Shown piece by piece: positions 32,348 through 41,392 of a DNA stretch of 50,192 bases (within the stretch, counting starts at the first letter, position 1; each line of letters opens with the position of its first letter). Origin of the DNA: Flavobacteriales bacterium (lineage in GTDB: Bacteria > Bacteroidota > Bacteroidia > Flavobacteriales > Flavobacteriaceae); contig JAMONV010000017.1 of the NCBI GenBank assembly GCA_027066365.1, positions 1-50,192 on the forward strand, written 5' to 3'. The notes under the pieces were generated by a model. The model made no database searches and was not told the DNA's origin. It saw only the letters and a list, made by a program, of their open reading frames with translations. The position numbers and the translations under genes were made by a program.

Positions 32348-34138
32348 TTATTCCTTCGTTTCCCATGCGATTTTTCCCGTTTTTCCGGTGGATTTGACCG
32401 TTATGAAGGTGGCATTCGCTGTTTTGCGGATTTCGATTTTCATTTGTTCGGCTTGAATATGGTCCGCTTCGAAAGGAAGCAGAACGGTTAGTCCTTCGGG
32501 TATTTTGTTCGGATGTTGGCATTGGATGATGCCTCGGTTTCCATTTTTTATATAACGAATCGATGTTTGATATAGGGCATTGCGGTAATTAACGATTTGA
32601 CGGGGCGAAGCAAACCATACGTTTTGTTTTTGGAGTGTATCAATCAATGTTTGTAAGGGGCGCATGGTATTTTCGTCATAAGCGGTTATGCCGGGATGCC
32701 CGAGATAGACCATTAGTCCGTGAACGGGTTTGATGTTTAAAAACCAATAATCGAGTAAGTATTGTTCAAATATGTCAATAAGTTTTGAAGTGTGTGGATT
32801 GAATTTGTGTTGTGTGATGTATTCGTTAAGGAAATAATAGTCGTCGTGGAAGGTAGGGGGTATTTCCAACATATTCGAAGCGCGATAAAAATCTTTTCCG
32901 GAATATGCGATATTGTAAGGGAAAAACACGCCGGTGCTTTTGGCGGGTTCGTCTGCGCTGATACTACTATCGTAGAGAAAACCGTTCAAATCGGCGGATT
33001 GGAGGGCGGCAAAACAAGGGTCGGTGAAAGGGAAGCGAATGCCTGAAAAAGGATAATTCCACTTCAAGCCGGGGGCAAGCCATTCGTGGGTGGCATCCGC
33101 GTAATCGAGAGTGGAAAAACGTAAATAATTTTCGCCGGTGGTCGAAAGATTGACATGCCGGTTGAGAAGCAGTTCCCGGAGCGTATCATTTAATTTGCCG
33201 TGAACAAAAAATTCGATTTTTTTTGGATTGTTGCCGAATTGGTTGAGCAGGCGCCGGTATTCTTTTTTCTTTCCCATGTCATTGAATGTCATGGCGAAAG
33301 CCGCTTCTTTGGCGAATGGCCAAGGCCAAATGCGCGGCATTTTTCCGGTTTCGGTATCGATGATTTCCCGGTAAAGATTATCGATTTGACTTACGGAAAC
33401 GAATCCGCCGGTTTGAACGGGATTGATTAAATCGGATACGGGCAATAGCCAAGCGGCGCCTTTTCCGTAGGAATTTCGAAGCAAGGCGGGTATGCTGTCG
33501 TTTCCTTTCTTCCAATATGCCAGGATTTTTGTTTCATTTGACAGCAAACTGTCGGGATAAACGGTCCATAAGTCGTAATTTTTGCTCAAAAACCATTCTT
33601 GGCCACCCGTTGAAATCAAATCATATCCTTTGAAATTTTTTTCGGACAGAACGGCGCCAAAAACTTCCGACAAGGGATAGTTGCCGGGATTTAGCGTTCC
33701 GGTTTCCACGATACGGTCGTTTCCTTCGTAATCATTTCGCCCCACATTATCGCCGGCAATGAGGATACCGCCATTTTTGACAAAATCTCGTAGGATGTTC
33801 AATTCCGAGTCGTTCATATAGCTTAGCGAATAGGGACGATCGGCGTCGTGAATTCCGGCGGCGGTGGAAAGAATAATGAATTTGTATGCTTTAAGTTTTT
33901 CGGGTTGATAGAGGATATCGCGGGTTTCCATCCGAAGGGGGATTCCCCGGCTGTTGAAACTGTTGATAGCCACACGCACCGAACCGGGTAAGTCGGCTCT
34001 TGGTTTGTCAAAGTCGATTCCGGTTGTGATAAATAGTGCACGAGGTAACGGTTCGCCGTTCATTGTTTCGTCTTGTTTTTGATGGCAGCCATTTAATCCG
34101 GTTAGCATAATCACCAAAAACAACCATACTTTTCTCAT
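32348..34138 (-). CDS. Lipoprotein: GATase-like domain plus catalytically degenerate NodB-like deacetylase domain
   Basis: A 596-residue lipoprotein with lipobox LNGC (Cys18). Residues about 30-270 form a Rossmann/glutamine-amidotransferase-like domain (RALFITTGIDF, DADRPYSLSYMND, FVKNGGILIAGDN). Residues about 275-520 form a polysaccharide-deacetylase-like domain. The whole protein is a paralogue of the 41393-43135 product: both have DADRP.., IRFPF/FRFPF, GFLYDSSI, and VHGLMVYLGHP or HHGVMVYLGHP. However, the metal site is gone. The D-D pair is N286-D287 (TFNDM) and the H-x3-H pair is T334 and Y338. A binding or scaffolding role is more likely than deacetylation. It is the sixth gene of the putative exopolysaccharide operon. 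Confidence 0.8.
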   Translation of the reverse strand: MRKVWLFLVIMLTGLNGCHQKQDETMNGEPLPRALFITTGIDFDKPRADLPGSVRVAINSFNSRGIPLRMETRDILYQPEKLKAYKFIILSTAAGIHDADRPYSLSYMNDSELNILRDFVKNGGILIAGDNVGRNDYEGNDRIVETGTLNPGNYPLSEVFGAVLSEKNFKGYDLISTGGQEWFLSKNYDLWTVYPDSLLSNETKILAYWKKGNDSIPALLRNSYGKGAAWLLPVSDLINPVQTGGFVSVSQIDNLYREIIDTETGKMPRIWPWPFAKEAAFAMTFNDMGKKKEYRRLLNQFGNNPKKIEFFVHGKLNDTLRELLLNRHVNLSTTGENYLRFSTLDYADATHEWLAPGLKWNYPFSGIRFPFTDPCFAALQSADLNGFLYDSSISADEPAKSTGVFFPYNIAYSGKDFYRASNMLEIPPTFHDDYYFLNEYITQHKFNPHTSKLIDIFEQYLLDYWFLNIKPVHGLMVYLGHPGITAYDENTMRPLQTLIDTLQKQNVWFASPRQIVNYRNALYQTSIRYIKNGNRGIIQCQHPNKIPEGLTVLLPFEADHIQAEQMKIEIRKTANATFITVKSTGKTGKIAWETKE

Positions 34139-34147
34139 AGCGTCTTG

Positions 34148-37100
34148 TTATTGAAATTTTTCGATTTTTACTTTCTGTCCGGGTTTGATAGACAACAGGA
34201 TGTATCCTTTTCTGTTTTCATAAAAACCATCCGCGACTGAACCGTTTATGCGGACTTTGGAAGCGGGAGTAAAATATTTGACCGTAAGGGGAATACCGAA
34301 ATCATAAGCCGGTTCGGTATCCAATTCGATGATATCGAAGTTATCGAAATCTTTCAATCGTATGCGGGTTGATTGTTTTTCCAACATGTAGCGGAAAATT
34401 TCTCCCGGCGGTGCAATCCAATAACCGCTATTGCGAACCAACCGGATTTGTCTTCGGAAGTTTTTATAGCTTATTTTCCCCGCTTGGATATTTTCCGCCG
34501 GATTTTTGATTATTTGCGGATACAAGAGAATTGTCCAACCTCGTTTATTTTGCCTCAGCAAACTGTCCAACCGGATGGGGTCGAGGCGGCTTGCGTCGAT
34601 GAGATGACCGGCTGATTTTTGATTTTCGGGATATTGTTTTTTTCCGGCTTGAACCGGAAGGTAGAAAGTTCCGGATTTATAATGAGTTTTTACATTTTCG
34701 TATAGAATTGTTGAAGGGAATTTTCCGGTGAAAGGTTCTTTGATAAGAAAGTTACGGGTGGTTTTTGAATGGATTTCAGGCGCAATATATTGTCCTCTTT
34801 TGTGCATATTCAGGAATTGAAGTTTGCCGGTTTTTTTGATTTTATGTCCCGGTGCCATATCGTTGTATGCTTGATTTTCGGACAGGTTAATGTCCATTCC
34901 GAAACAAGCATACAGTCTGTATTTTTCCAGCAAGGGAAAGGCGTATTGATATTGAGAAAAGTATCCGCCGGGGAAAACCAAAGATACCGCTCCCGCTTTA
35001 CCGTCTTTAAAATCGGTTATTTCGGTTTTTGCGGAAATTTTCGTATGTGAGGGCGGATATACGGGTCGCAAACGTGCGAAGTAATTTTTAAGACTGTCAT
35101 ACAAGGGTTTCGGGCGAGAGGAATAAAAGGGTTGGCTCCAATTGTCCCATGTGAAGAAGGCATATCCCGAAGCGGGAATTTGTTGCAAGATATGATTTTT
35201 TTTGTCGGTAATGAAGTAAATCAAATGGAATCCTTCCGTTTGCGACGCTTCGATTTGGCGCGTTCCGGGTCGATCGTCTAAGACATATTTTTTGGCCGGA
35301 TCAGAAACGTTGAGCAAATGCCAGTCGAGGCGGATTTCAAGGAAATGTTTGTCGGGGTTCCAATACCAATCGGCATGGGAAACTGAAGGGTCAAACGACT
35401 CGCCGAATTGCAACGGGCTGCGATTATTGATAATGCTATCGAAAACTTCGCCGGTGAGGCTTTCGCGTTTGCGATTGACCAGCATAAGTTCGTCGATGAA
35501 TTGTCCGTTTTCGTTCGGTTTGGAGGCATAAACGGGAATATGGTCATTGTAGATATCTGTGAAAACCGAATAAGGTTTGTCAACAAGAATTTTGGCTGAA
35601 TCGGGATTGTGGATTTGAACCAAAAATTCAAAACCGCGGGAAAAATAGGTGTTTGCGAAGGGCAATTTATGGTCGCCCTTTTCTTTATCGTAAGTATCGA
35701 TGGCTATATAAAGATTGTGTTTGTCGAAATCGAAATGATTCAATTGAGCGGCCAGATAGAAATAAGTCGGGTCGGCGTCGACGAAGATACGGTTTTCGTT
35801 GTGTTCGGCCGAGGCGGGTATATTTTTCCAATCGTCGGGATTTCCGTCGATTCGGTGTTTTTGGGTTTCCATGGCTATGATGCCGAAATTTTGTTCGGGA
35901 TTTTCCATATTATGCCACAATTTTCTATCCTCAAAAGGAATTTCAAAATCCATAACCAGCCAGTTATGTTTAAACCATTCGTCGATCCATTCGAAATAAA
36001 TGGCTCCTGCACAACCTGCTTCCACGATATCCCGCGTGAGTTTAAGCGATTTGACGGCTTGGTCGGTTTCGCCGTGTCCTCCTTGATTGTAATCCGATGG
36101 GGCGAAATGACTGATGCCGCGGCTGGTAGGTAAACCGTATTCAGCGATAATTAAAGGCATGCCTTGCGTATGGTTTTTCAAGTCTTTGAGATAAGCAAAA
36201 TAGTGATCGGATAGTCCGTTTCGCCGGGCATTACGATATTTTTCGTCCAAGTATATGAAATCGGGATAGTAGGGGTAGACGTGATAGGTGGCATAAAGGC
36301 CGGCTTTGAATAAATCCGTGGCATTGAAACGGGTAAAATCCACTTGCATTAGGTCGTTGTCGTATTCTCTGACTTTTTTATTTTCAATGAATTCCGAATT
36401 GTGAAACATGGGGTCGAGGGGCAACCAATTGACGAAAGAAACGGGTCGTTGCATCGCATAAGTTTGGGTTTCGTATTGCACGGCGAAATCGAGCATTTGT
36501 GCAAGCCAAATTTCCATGGGATTTCCATGCGGAAGCGAAATGAAAGTACCGTTGTATCGATTGATTCGGGCGTTTTTTCGAATGGTTTGATATACGGCAT
36601 CGGGTTCCCATTCACGGCCGAGTATTAATCCCGCTACATAAGATGAAATATCGGCGGCATACACGCCGAAAGCTTTACCGGGACGGGGCTCCAATTTCGC
36701 GCGACCGTGAATAACATCAATCACATCTTTGATTTCATGCAAAAATTCTTTGGTATAATTCGTGTCGAAATAGTTGTGTTCGGGTGGAATTTTGGCCCAT
36801 ACACCGTGTAGGACATATAAAGGTTGGCGTGCATAGTGTTCGTTGTAGTAAAGTAAAGCTTTATAGAAATCCGGCGGCAGAATGGTATAAAGCCGGATTA
36901 CATTGGCGTGCATATTACCGATTTCGATAAGCCAATCCAAATATTGATTGTAGGAAAGCGAGAATTCCGCCGGAAATTTGCCGGGAACGGCCACACCCAG
37001 ATTAACACCTTTGAGGAAAAGCGTGTCGGGTTTTCCGTTTGCGTTGATGCGGATAAAATATCTTTTTCCTGTTTTGAAATCGTAGGTCCAGTTTTCGCTT

Positions 37101-37273
37101 TGTTCTTTCAAGGTTTCATAGGGCATGCGTTCAATTAACGGGCGGCTTTCGTCTTCAACGGTTTTGACGATAATATGATCGCTTCGAATTTCTTCTTCAT
37201 ATTTGAGCATCAACTTTACCGTATAAATCAATGTCGTAAGCAAAGCAATAATGACCAATAACTTCTTTTTCAT
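34148..37273 (-). CDS. Membrane-anchored clan-A-like glycoside hydrolase fused to CBM9-like and degenerate deacetylase domains
   Basis: A 1041-residue protein. Residues about 3-24 are a membrane helix or uncleaved signal. Residues about 60-450 look like a TIM-barrel hydrolase of clan A: GREWEPD with Glu223 as possible acid/base, IIAEYGLP with Glu378 as possible nucleophile, and a closing YFEWIDEW. Residues about 470-690 resemble a CBM9/DOMON-type domain (IDGNPDDW, DPTYFYLAAQL). Residues about 755-960 are a NodB-like domain paralogous to the 40317-41381 product (YAFPLLEKY, FNIKK/HKIKK, SGYWIAP), but its metal residues are replaced: D-D by P768-G769, H-x3-H by E833 and K837. The C-terminal beta domain (YDFGIPLTV) is also shared. 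It may trim or guide the polymer in the periplasm, as PgaB does. Confidence 0.75.
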   Translation of the reverse strand: MKKKLLVIIALLTTLIYTVKLMLKYEEEIRSDHIIVKTVEDESRPLIERMPYETLKEQSENWTYDFKTGKRYFIRINANGKPDTLFLKGVNLGVAVPGKFPAEFSLSYNQYLDWLIEIGNMHANVIRLYTILPPDFYKALLYYNEHYARQPLYVLHGVWAKIPPEHNYFDTNYTKEFLHEIKDVIDVIHGRAKLEPRPGKAFGVYAADISSYVAGLILGREWEPDAVYQTIRKNARINRYNGTFISLPHGNPMEIWLAQMLDFAVQYETQTYAMQRPVSFVNWLPLDPMFHNSEFIENKKVREYDNDLMQVDFTRFNATDLFKAGLYATYHVYPYYPDFIYLDEKYRNARRNGLSDHYFAYLKDLKNHTQGMPLIIAEYGLPTSRGISHFAPSDYNQGGHGETDQAVKSLKLTRDIVEAGCAGAIYFEWIDEWFKHNWLVMDFEIPFEDRKLWHNMENPEQNFGIIAMETQKHRIDGNPDDWKNIPASAEHNENRIFVDADPTYFYLAAQLNHFDFDKHNLYIAIDTYDKEKGDHKLPFANTYFSRGFEFLVQIHNPDSAKILVDKPYSVFTDIYNDHIPVYASKPNENGQFIDELMLVNRKRESLTGEVFDSIINNRSPLQFGESFDPSVSHADWYWNPDKHFLEIRLDWHLLNVSDPAKKYVLDDRPGTRQIEASQTEGFHLIYFITDKKNHILQQIPASGYAFFTWDNWSQPFYSSRPKPLYDSLKNYFARLRPVYPPSHTKISAKTEITDFKDGKAGAVSLVFPGGYFSQYQYAFPLLEKYRLYACFGMDINLSENQAYNDMAPGHKIKKTGKLQFLNMHKRGQYIAPEIHSKTTRNFLIKEPFTGKFPSTILYENVKTHYKSGTFYLPVQAGKKQYPENQKSAGHLIDASRLDPIRLDSLLRQNKRGWTILLYPQIIKNPAENIQAGKISYKNFRRQIRLVRNSGYWIAPPGEIFRYMLEKQSTRIRLKDFDNFDIIELDTEPAYDFGIPLTVKYFTPASKVRINGSVADGFYENRKGYILLSIKPGQKVKIEKFQ

Positions 37274-37275
37274 TG

Positions 37276-38853
37276 CTATAAGGCATACTTAAGGTTCAAG
37301 CCGATTACCAAATTTTGATAATAGGGGTTATGGAAACCTCCAATGCTCACAGCAGCGGAAAATTTTCCGGATTCAAAACCCGCCTCGGCATTACCTGACA
37401 GGTTTAAATATTGCAAATACACGGTTTCGATACGCGCTTTTCCTTGACCGTTTCCTTGCCCGTTTGATGTGTCGGTTTCTTCAAAATAATGTTCGATACC
37501 GTAGCGGGCGCTAAAATCGGTGTAAATGTATAAATGTCCGAAGAACCCGTACAAACTCAATCCCGGTCCTGCCAAATGACGTCCTAACGGTGAATAATAT
37601 CGTGGCGATTTATAGGCAAAAGTAAGATACTCATAACCGGCGGAGATTTTTAGCAAAGGTTTTGAAAATATTTTGTAATAAACATCCAATCCGGCGCCGT
37701 AATAGGGGTTGAAGTCTTCTTCGTATCGCTCCGAAGGAACATCGGCAATCAAAGCCTTATCCACTTGTCCGCCTTCGATATTCAAACGTATATTCCAAGA
37801 TTTTTTTTGCATTTCGGCGGCAAGTTTTCCGTAGAATTTTCCCACTTCGTTCCAATAATAGAAATATTGATAACCGCCGGTTATTTGTAGATTTAATTTC
37901 CATGCTCCGGCGTCAAAAAAAGGGTGAAAATCAAAACCGTATGCGGAAAACCGGTTATCCGAAGGACTGAAAGCGGCAAATATGAAGGCTTTGTAATTAT
38001 TTTTGATTATTCCTGTTTTGAAAGCCGCTTGATTGTATATGCGCATAGTGTCCCACGAGTTATAATTATAAAAATCACGAAAGCCCCGGTCCCCATTGAA
38101 CGTCAAACCTAGCACCCAAGCATTTGTAATTCGCTTACTCAGCCCCATTCGCATGGACCATGCATTGATGTTGTAGTTTTCTTCATCTTCGTAGATTTTT
38201 TTTATGTCCGGGTTGATTTTCCAAGCGGTTTCGTTTCTTATATCATTATATTGGCGTTTGATTTCCGGATTTTCAGGGTCCCATTTCAAGGCTTTTTCGT
38301 AGTATTTTAATGCTTGATAGGGTTGTTCGGTCCAATAATACATTTTTCCCAAACCTTGCCAAGCTTCGGCGTAGGTGTTGTCGATTTCCAGTATTTTTCG
38401 ATAGGTTTGCTTGGCTTTTTCGAGTTGGTCCGACCAAATATAGGCACGTGCCAGTGCAAAGTAAAACGGAATTTCCGAAGGAGCTTGTTTGATTGCTTTC
38501 TTGTAGTAAATAACGGCTTTTGACAACCTGTCCGTATAGAGATAAACGTCGCCCAGTCCTTTGAGCGCTTCGGCATCCTTAGGATCGTTTCGAAGGATCC
38601 GGTCGAATAATTTTTCGGCACGTCCGTATTGTTGTGTTTGCACATAGAGGCGTGACAGGGCGAGTTGTGCATCGTAATCATCCGGATTCTTTTCAAGAAT
38701 TTTACGGTAAAGCACCATGGCGGTTTGTTTGTCGCCTTTCGATCGGGCGTTGCAGGCTTCTTCGCGCCATTTTTCGATGCGGTTGTTTTGCCCCCACAAC
38801 GACGATAGGGCAAGGAGCATAATTGTTGCGATAAATTTTTTAGTTCTTTTCAT
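37276..38853 (-). CDS. TPR plus YaiO-type outer-membrane beta-barrel protein, putative polysaccharide exporter
   Basis: A 525-residue protein with a signal peptide (SSLWGQ, about 22). Residues about 28-205 contain five TPR units (for example DAQLALSRLYVQTQQYGRAE, AEALKGLGDVYLYTDRLSKA, AEAWQGLGKMYYWTEQPYQA). From about 225 to the end the sequence is an aromatic-rich beta-barrel similar to the YaiO family, ending LKYAL. This TPR-then-barrel layout is that of PgaA, PelB and AlgK/E-type exporters, in which the TPR region gathers periplasmic modifying enzymes and the barrel lets the polymer out. It overlaps the synthase gene by four bases and is followed after two bases by the hydrolase gene. Confidence 0.82.
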   Translation of the reverse strand: MKRTKKFIATIMLLALSSLWGQNNRIEKWREEACNARSKGDKQTAMVLYRKILEKNPDDYDAQLALSRLYVQTQQYGRAEKLFDRILRNDPKDAEALKGLGDVYLYTDRLSKAVIYYKKAIKQAPSEIPFYFALARAYIWSDQLEKAKQTYRKILEIDNTYAEAWQGLGKMYYWTEQPYQALKYYEKALKWDPENPEIKRQYNDIRNETAWKINPDIKKIYEDEENYNINAWSMRMGLSKRITNAWVLGLTFNGDRGFRDFYNYNSWDTMRIYNQAAFKTGIIKNNYKAFIFAAFSPSDNRFSAYGFDFHPFFDAGAWKLNLQITGGYQYFYYWNEVGKFYGKLAAEMQKKSWNIRLNIEGGQVDKALIADVPSERYEEDFNPYYGAGLDVYYKIFSKPLLKISAGYEYLTFAYKSPRYYSPLGRHLAGPGLSLYGFFGHLYIYTDFSARYGIEHYFEETDTSNGQGNGQGKARIETVYLQYLNLSGNAEAGFESGKFSAAVSIGGFHNPYYQNLVIGLNLKYAL

Positions 38854-40316
38854 TTCTTAATTTCTTTGATTCCCTTTCTCTCGAATTTTTTCCAGTCGTG
38901 TTGCCGGGTCAGGAACTGATAAATTCCTTTCAGTTGCGCTATGATTTTGAAAAAAGCGTAGGTAAATTCGGCGGAAATACCGGCAAGGATGAGTTTGAGC
39001 CAATCACCGAAGCTTTTGTAACGTAAGGCGTTTCGTCCGCTTTCTTGTCTTTGGTATGTCCAACGTTCGACAGCCACGGTGACCGAACTCATAACGATCG
39101 CCGTGGTGAGAATGATGCTTATGAACAATAAAAATATCCATTTTACATTCAATAATCCGTAATAACCGGCAATGATAACAAAGATAAGAGAAAAAATTTT
39201 AACAACCGGTGACAAGAATTCGAAAAACAGATAATAGGGCAGTCCGAGCAACCCCGTAGCACCGTAGGCGGGTTCGAAAATCATATTCCGGTACATAAGA
39301 AGGGTTTCTCCGAGTCCTTGATGCCAACGTGCGCGTTGCTTGAGAAGACTTGACGGTTTTTCGGGCACTTCGGTCCAACAAACGGCACCGGGTCCAAATG
39401 CGGTTTTGGGTGTTATTTTTTGCTCACGCTTATATTTTTCGAGACGGACCACTATTTCCATATCTTCGCAGACGGTTTGTTTTTGTTGTCCGAGTGTTTT
39501 CAAAACGTAGGGATGTCGATTTTGTTTGCTGAGGAATCCGCCGGCTTTCAGTAAGTCTTCGCGTTTAAATACGGAAAAGGCGCCGGACATAATAAGCAAA
39601 GCATTGGCACGGCTGAGTGCCAAACGCGAAATAAGAAAAGATTTAATGTATTCGATAATTTGCCACTGAACGATGAATTTTTTCGGAACGTGCGCGTTGA
39701 CGATACGGTTTTGTTTGATAACGGTATCATTGGCAGCCGCCAATTGTCCTCCGGACACGGTAACTTTTTGGTCCGCCAGAAAAGGACGTACGGTTTTTTT
39801 GAGTGCGTCGCGCTCGAGCAGCGAGTCGGCGTCTATGGTGCAAATGAAATGTCCGCGTGCCATATTTAATCCGGCATTGATGGCGTCGGCTTTGCCTCCG
39901 TTGGCTTTGTCGATGACGGTTAGTTTTCGGTCATTTGTTTGATAAATTTGCCGAACGGGTGCCGTTTGCAAGGTAAAAGTGCCGGTTATGGGAACGATTT
40001 TCAAAGGGAATTGTTCCAATAATTTTTGAAGCGTTCCGTCGGAAGATCCGTCGTTGACAATCATTATTTCATAGTCGGGATAGTCTAAATGCATTAACGC
40101 CCGGACCGAAGTGGCGATGGAGACTTCTTCGTTGTAGGCGGGGACAATAATCGTTACGGGATGCGCCGAAAAGTCCGTTTGCAGTTGTTTGCCACGGGAT
40201 TTGAAGGAGCCGATTATGAAATATCCCAAAGCATAAAAATACATAGAGAAATCAGCCAGCAAATAAAGGCTGAAATAAATTATCAAAATTTTTTCTATAA
40301 TGCGTAGCGTAAGCAT
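38850..40316 (-). CDS. Membrane GT2 glycosyltransferase, polysaccharide synthase
   Basis: A 488-residue processive-type family-2 glycosyltransferase (PgaC/IcaA/hyaluronan-synthase-like). One helix precedes the catalytic domain (about 10-35). Active-site motifs are complete: VNDGSSD (Asp89), IDADS, a CEDMEIV acceptor Asp/Glu motif and QRARWHQG. At least four helices follow (about 345-460). It would polymerise a sugar nucleotide and thread the chain across the inner membrane. No PilZ domain is present. It abuts the deacetylase gene (no spacer) and overlaps the exporter gene by four bases. The sugar is not determined; the deacetylase genes suggest an N-acetylated sugar. Confidence 0.88.
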   Translation of the reverse strand: MLTLRIIEKILIIYFSLYLLADFSMYFYALGYFIIGSFKSRGKQLQTDFSAHPVTIIVPAYNEEVSIATSVRALMHLDYPDYEIMIVNDGSSDGTLQKLLEQFPLKIVPITGTFTLQTAPVRQIYQTNDRKLTVIDKANGGKADAINAGLNMARGHFICTIDADSLLERDALKKTVRPFLADQKVTVSGGQLAAANDTVIKQNRIVNAHVPKKFIVQWQIIEYIKSFLISRLALSRANALLIMSGAFSVFKREDLLKAGGFLSKQNRHPYVLKTLGQQKQTVCEDMEIVVRLEKYKREQKITPKTAFGPGAVCWTEVPEKPSSLLKQRARWHQGLGETLLMYRNMIFEPAYGATGLLGLPYYLFFEFLSPVVKIFSLIFVIIAGYYGLLNVKWIFLLFISIILTTAIVMSSVTVAVERWTYQRQESGRNALRYKSFGDWLKLILAGISAEFTYAFFKIIAQLKGIYQFLTRQHDWKKFERKGIKEIKK

Positions 40317-41381
40317 TTATTCCACGATTTTCAAGCTGATTTTTTCGTTCGGGTACATTTTCAATAAAACCGTTCCTGCTTGCGTAGCCATGGTGTGTGT
40401 GTGTTTATTTTGTTTGATGATAAGTGATTTGGCGGATGTTTTAAGAATAACGGTAAGCGGAATTCCGAAATCATAATGCGGGTCGTCGATGAAGAGTTTC
40501 AGTACATAACGGCCGCAATGTTTTTTCCATTTCAAACGAGCGTGGCGTCGTTCCAATGCATAACTTCCTACTTCGATAACCGGTGCAATCCAGTAGTGGC
40601 TTTGTTTGAGGATTTGCATATGTTTTTCGAAGGTTTCGGGATAAAGCGAATAGGTGTTGAAAACTTTGTGATACTGCATAATTTTCATTTCCTTGGAACC
40701 GCGGGGAAATAAACGGTGATACATTAATACCAACCAGCGTCCTTGTTGATTTTCAAGAAGTTTTTTCAATTGACCGGCGGAAGGTGTCGTATCGTTAAGG
40801 ATAGCTACGCTGACAATTTCATAAGGATCGAAAGTTTTCGGATTATTGTATTTCCATGATTTTTCGCCTGCACGGCCGAAGCGAAATCCGGCCCGGCGAA
40901 CCGCTTTTTTCAGGGGTTCGTGGACAAAAGAATAAGGATAATGATAAGTATAAACGGTTTTCCCGGTTCGGGTTTCGATAAGTTTTTTGACTTTTGCGGT
41001 TTCTTCAAGTAAAATTTCGGGTTGAGTTACGGGAGGAAATTTACGATGATGATAACCGTGAGCGGCCAATTCATGTCCGTTTTGCGATAGCGTTTTTAAT
41101 TGTTTCCAGCCCATTTTTTTGATGTTGAAATACCCGGGCTCGGCCGAGAAAGAGGCATTGTCTTGTGTCCATTCGCCAACAATACCGAAAGTGGCTTTGA
41201 AACCGTATTTTTCCAGCAAAGGAAAGGCGTATTCGAATTCGGTATAATCGGCGTCGTCGAAAGTGATGGAAACGGCGGCGGGTTTGTTATTTTTCCATAA
41301 TGCCAATTCGGCCGTAAAAAGGGGTTTTTGATTTTGCGCCGGTAAATATAAGGGTAAAAGCCAAATTAAGACGTTCTTCAT
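40317..41381 (-). CDS. Polysaccharide deacetylase (NodB/CE4-like), metal site intact
   Basis: A 354-residue exported protein with an N-terminal signal (about 1-16). The NodB-fold domain (about 30-235) has the metal triad: Asp42-Asp43 in ITFDDA, and His108 and His112 in AAHGYHH. The family removes N-acetyl groups from amino sugars. The C-terminal 90 residues are a beta domain (YDFGIPLTV, about 300) also found at the end of the 34148-37273 protein. The partner with the same domains there has lost the metal ligands, so this one is likely the active member of the pair. No spacer to the synthase gene downstream. Confidence 0.85.
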   Translation of the reverse strand: MKNVLIWLLPLYLPAQNQKPLFTAELALWKNNKPAAVSITFDDADYTEFEYAFPLLEKYGFKATFGIVGEWTQDNASFSAEPGYFNIKKMGWKQLKTLSQNGHELAAHGYHHRKFPPVTQPEILLEETAKVKKLIETRTGKTVYTYHYPYSFVHEPLKKAVRRAGFRFGRAGEKSWKYNNPKTFDPYEIVSVAILNDTTPSAGQLKKLLENQQGRWLVLMYHRLFPRGSKEMKIMQYHKVFNTYSLYPETFEKHMQILKQSHYWIAPVIEVGSYALERRHARLKWKKHCGRYVLKLFIDDPHYDFGIPLTVILKTSAKSLIIKQNKHTHTMATQAGTVLLKMYPNEKISLKIVE

Positions 41382-41392
41382 GCTGTGTGAAA

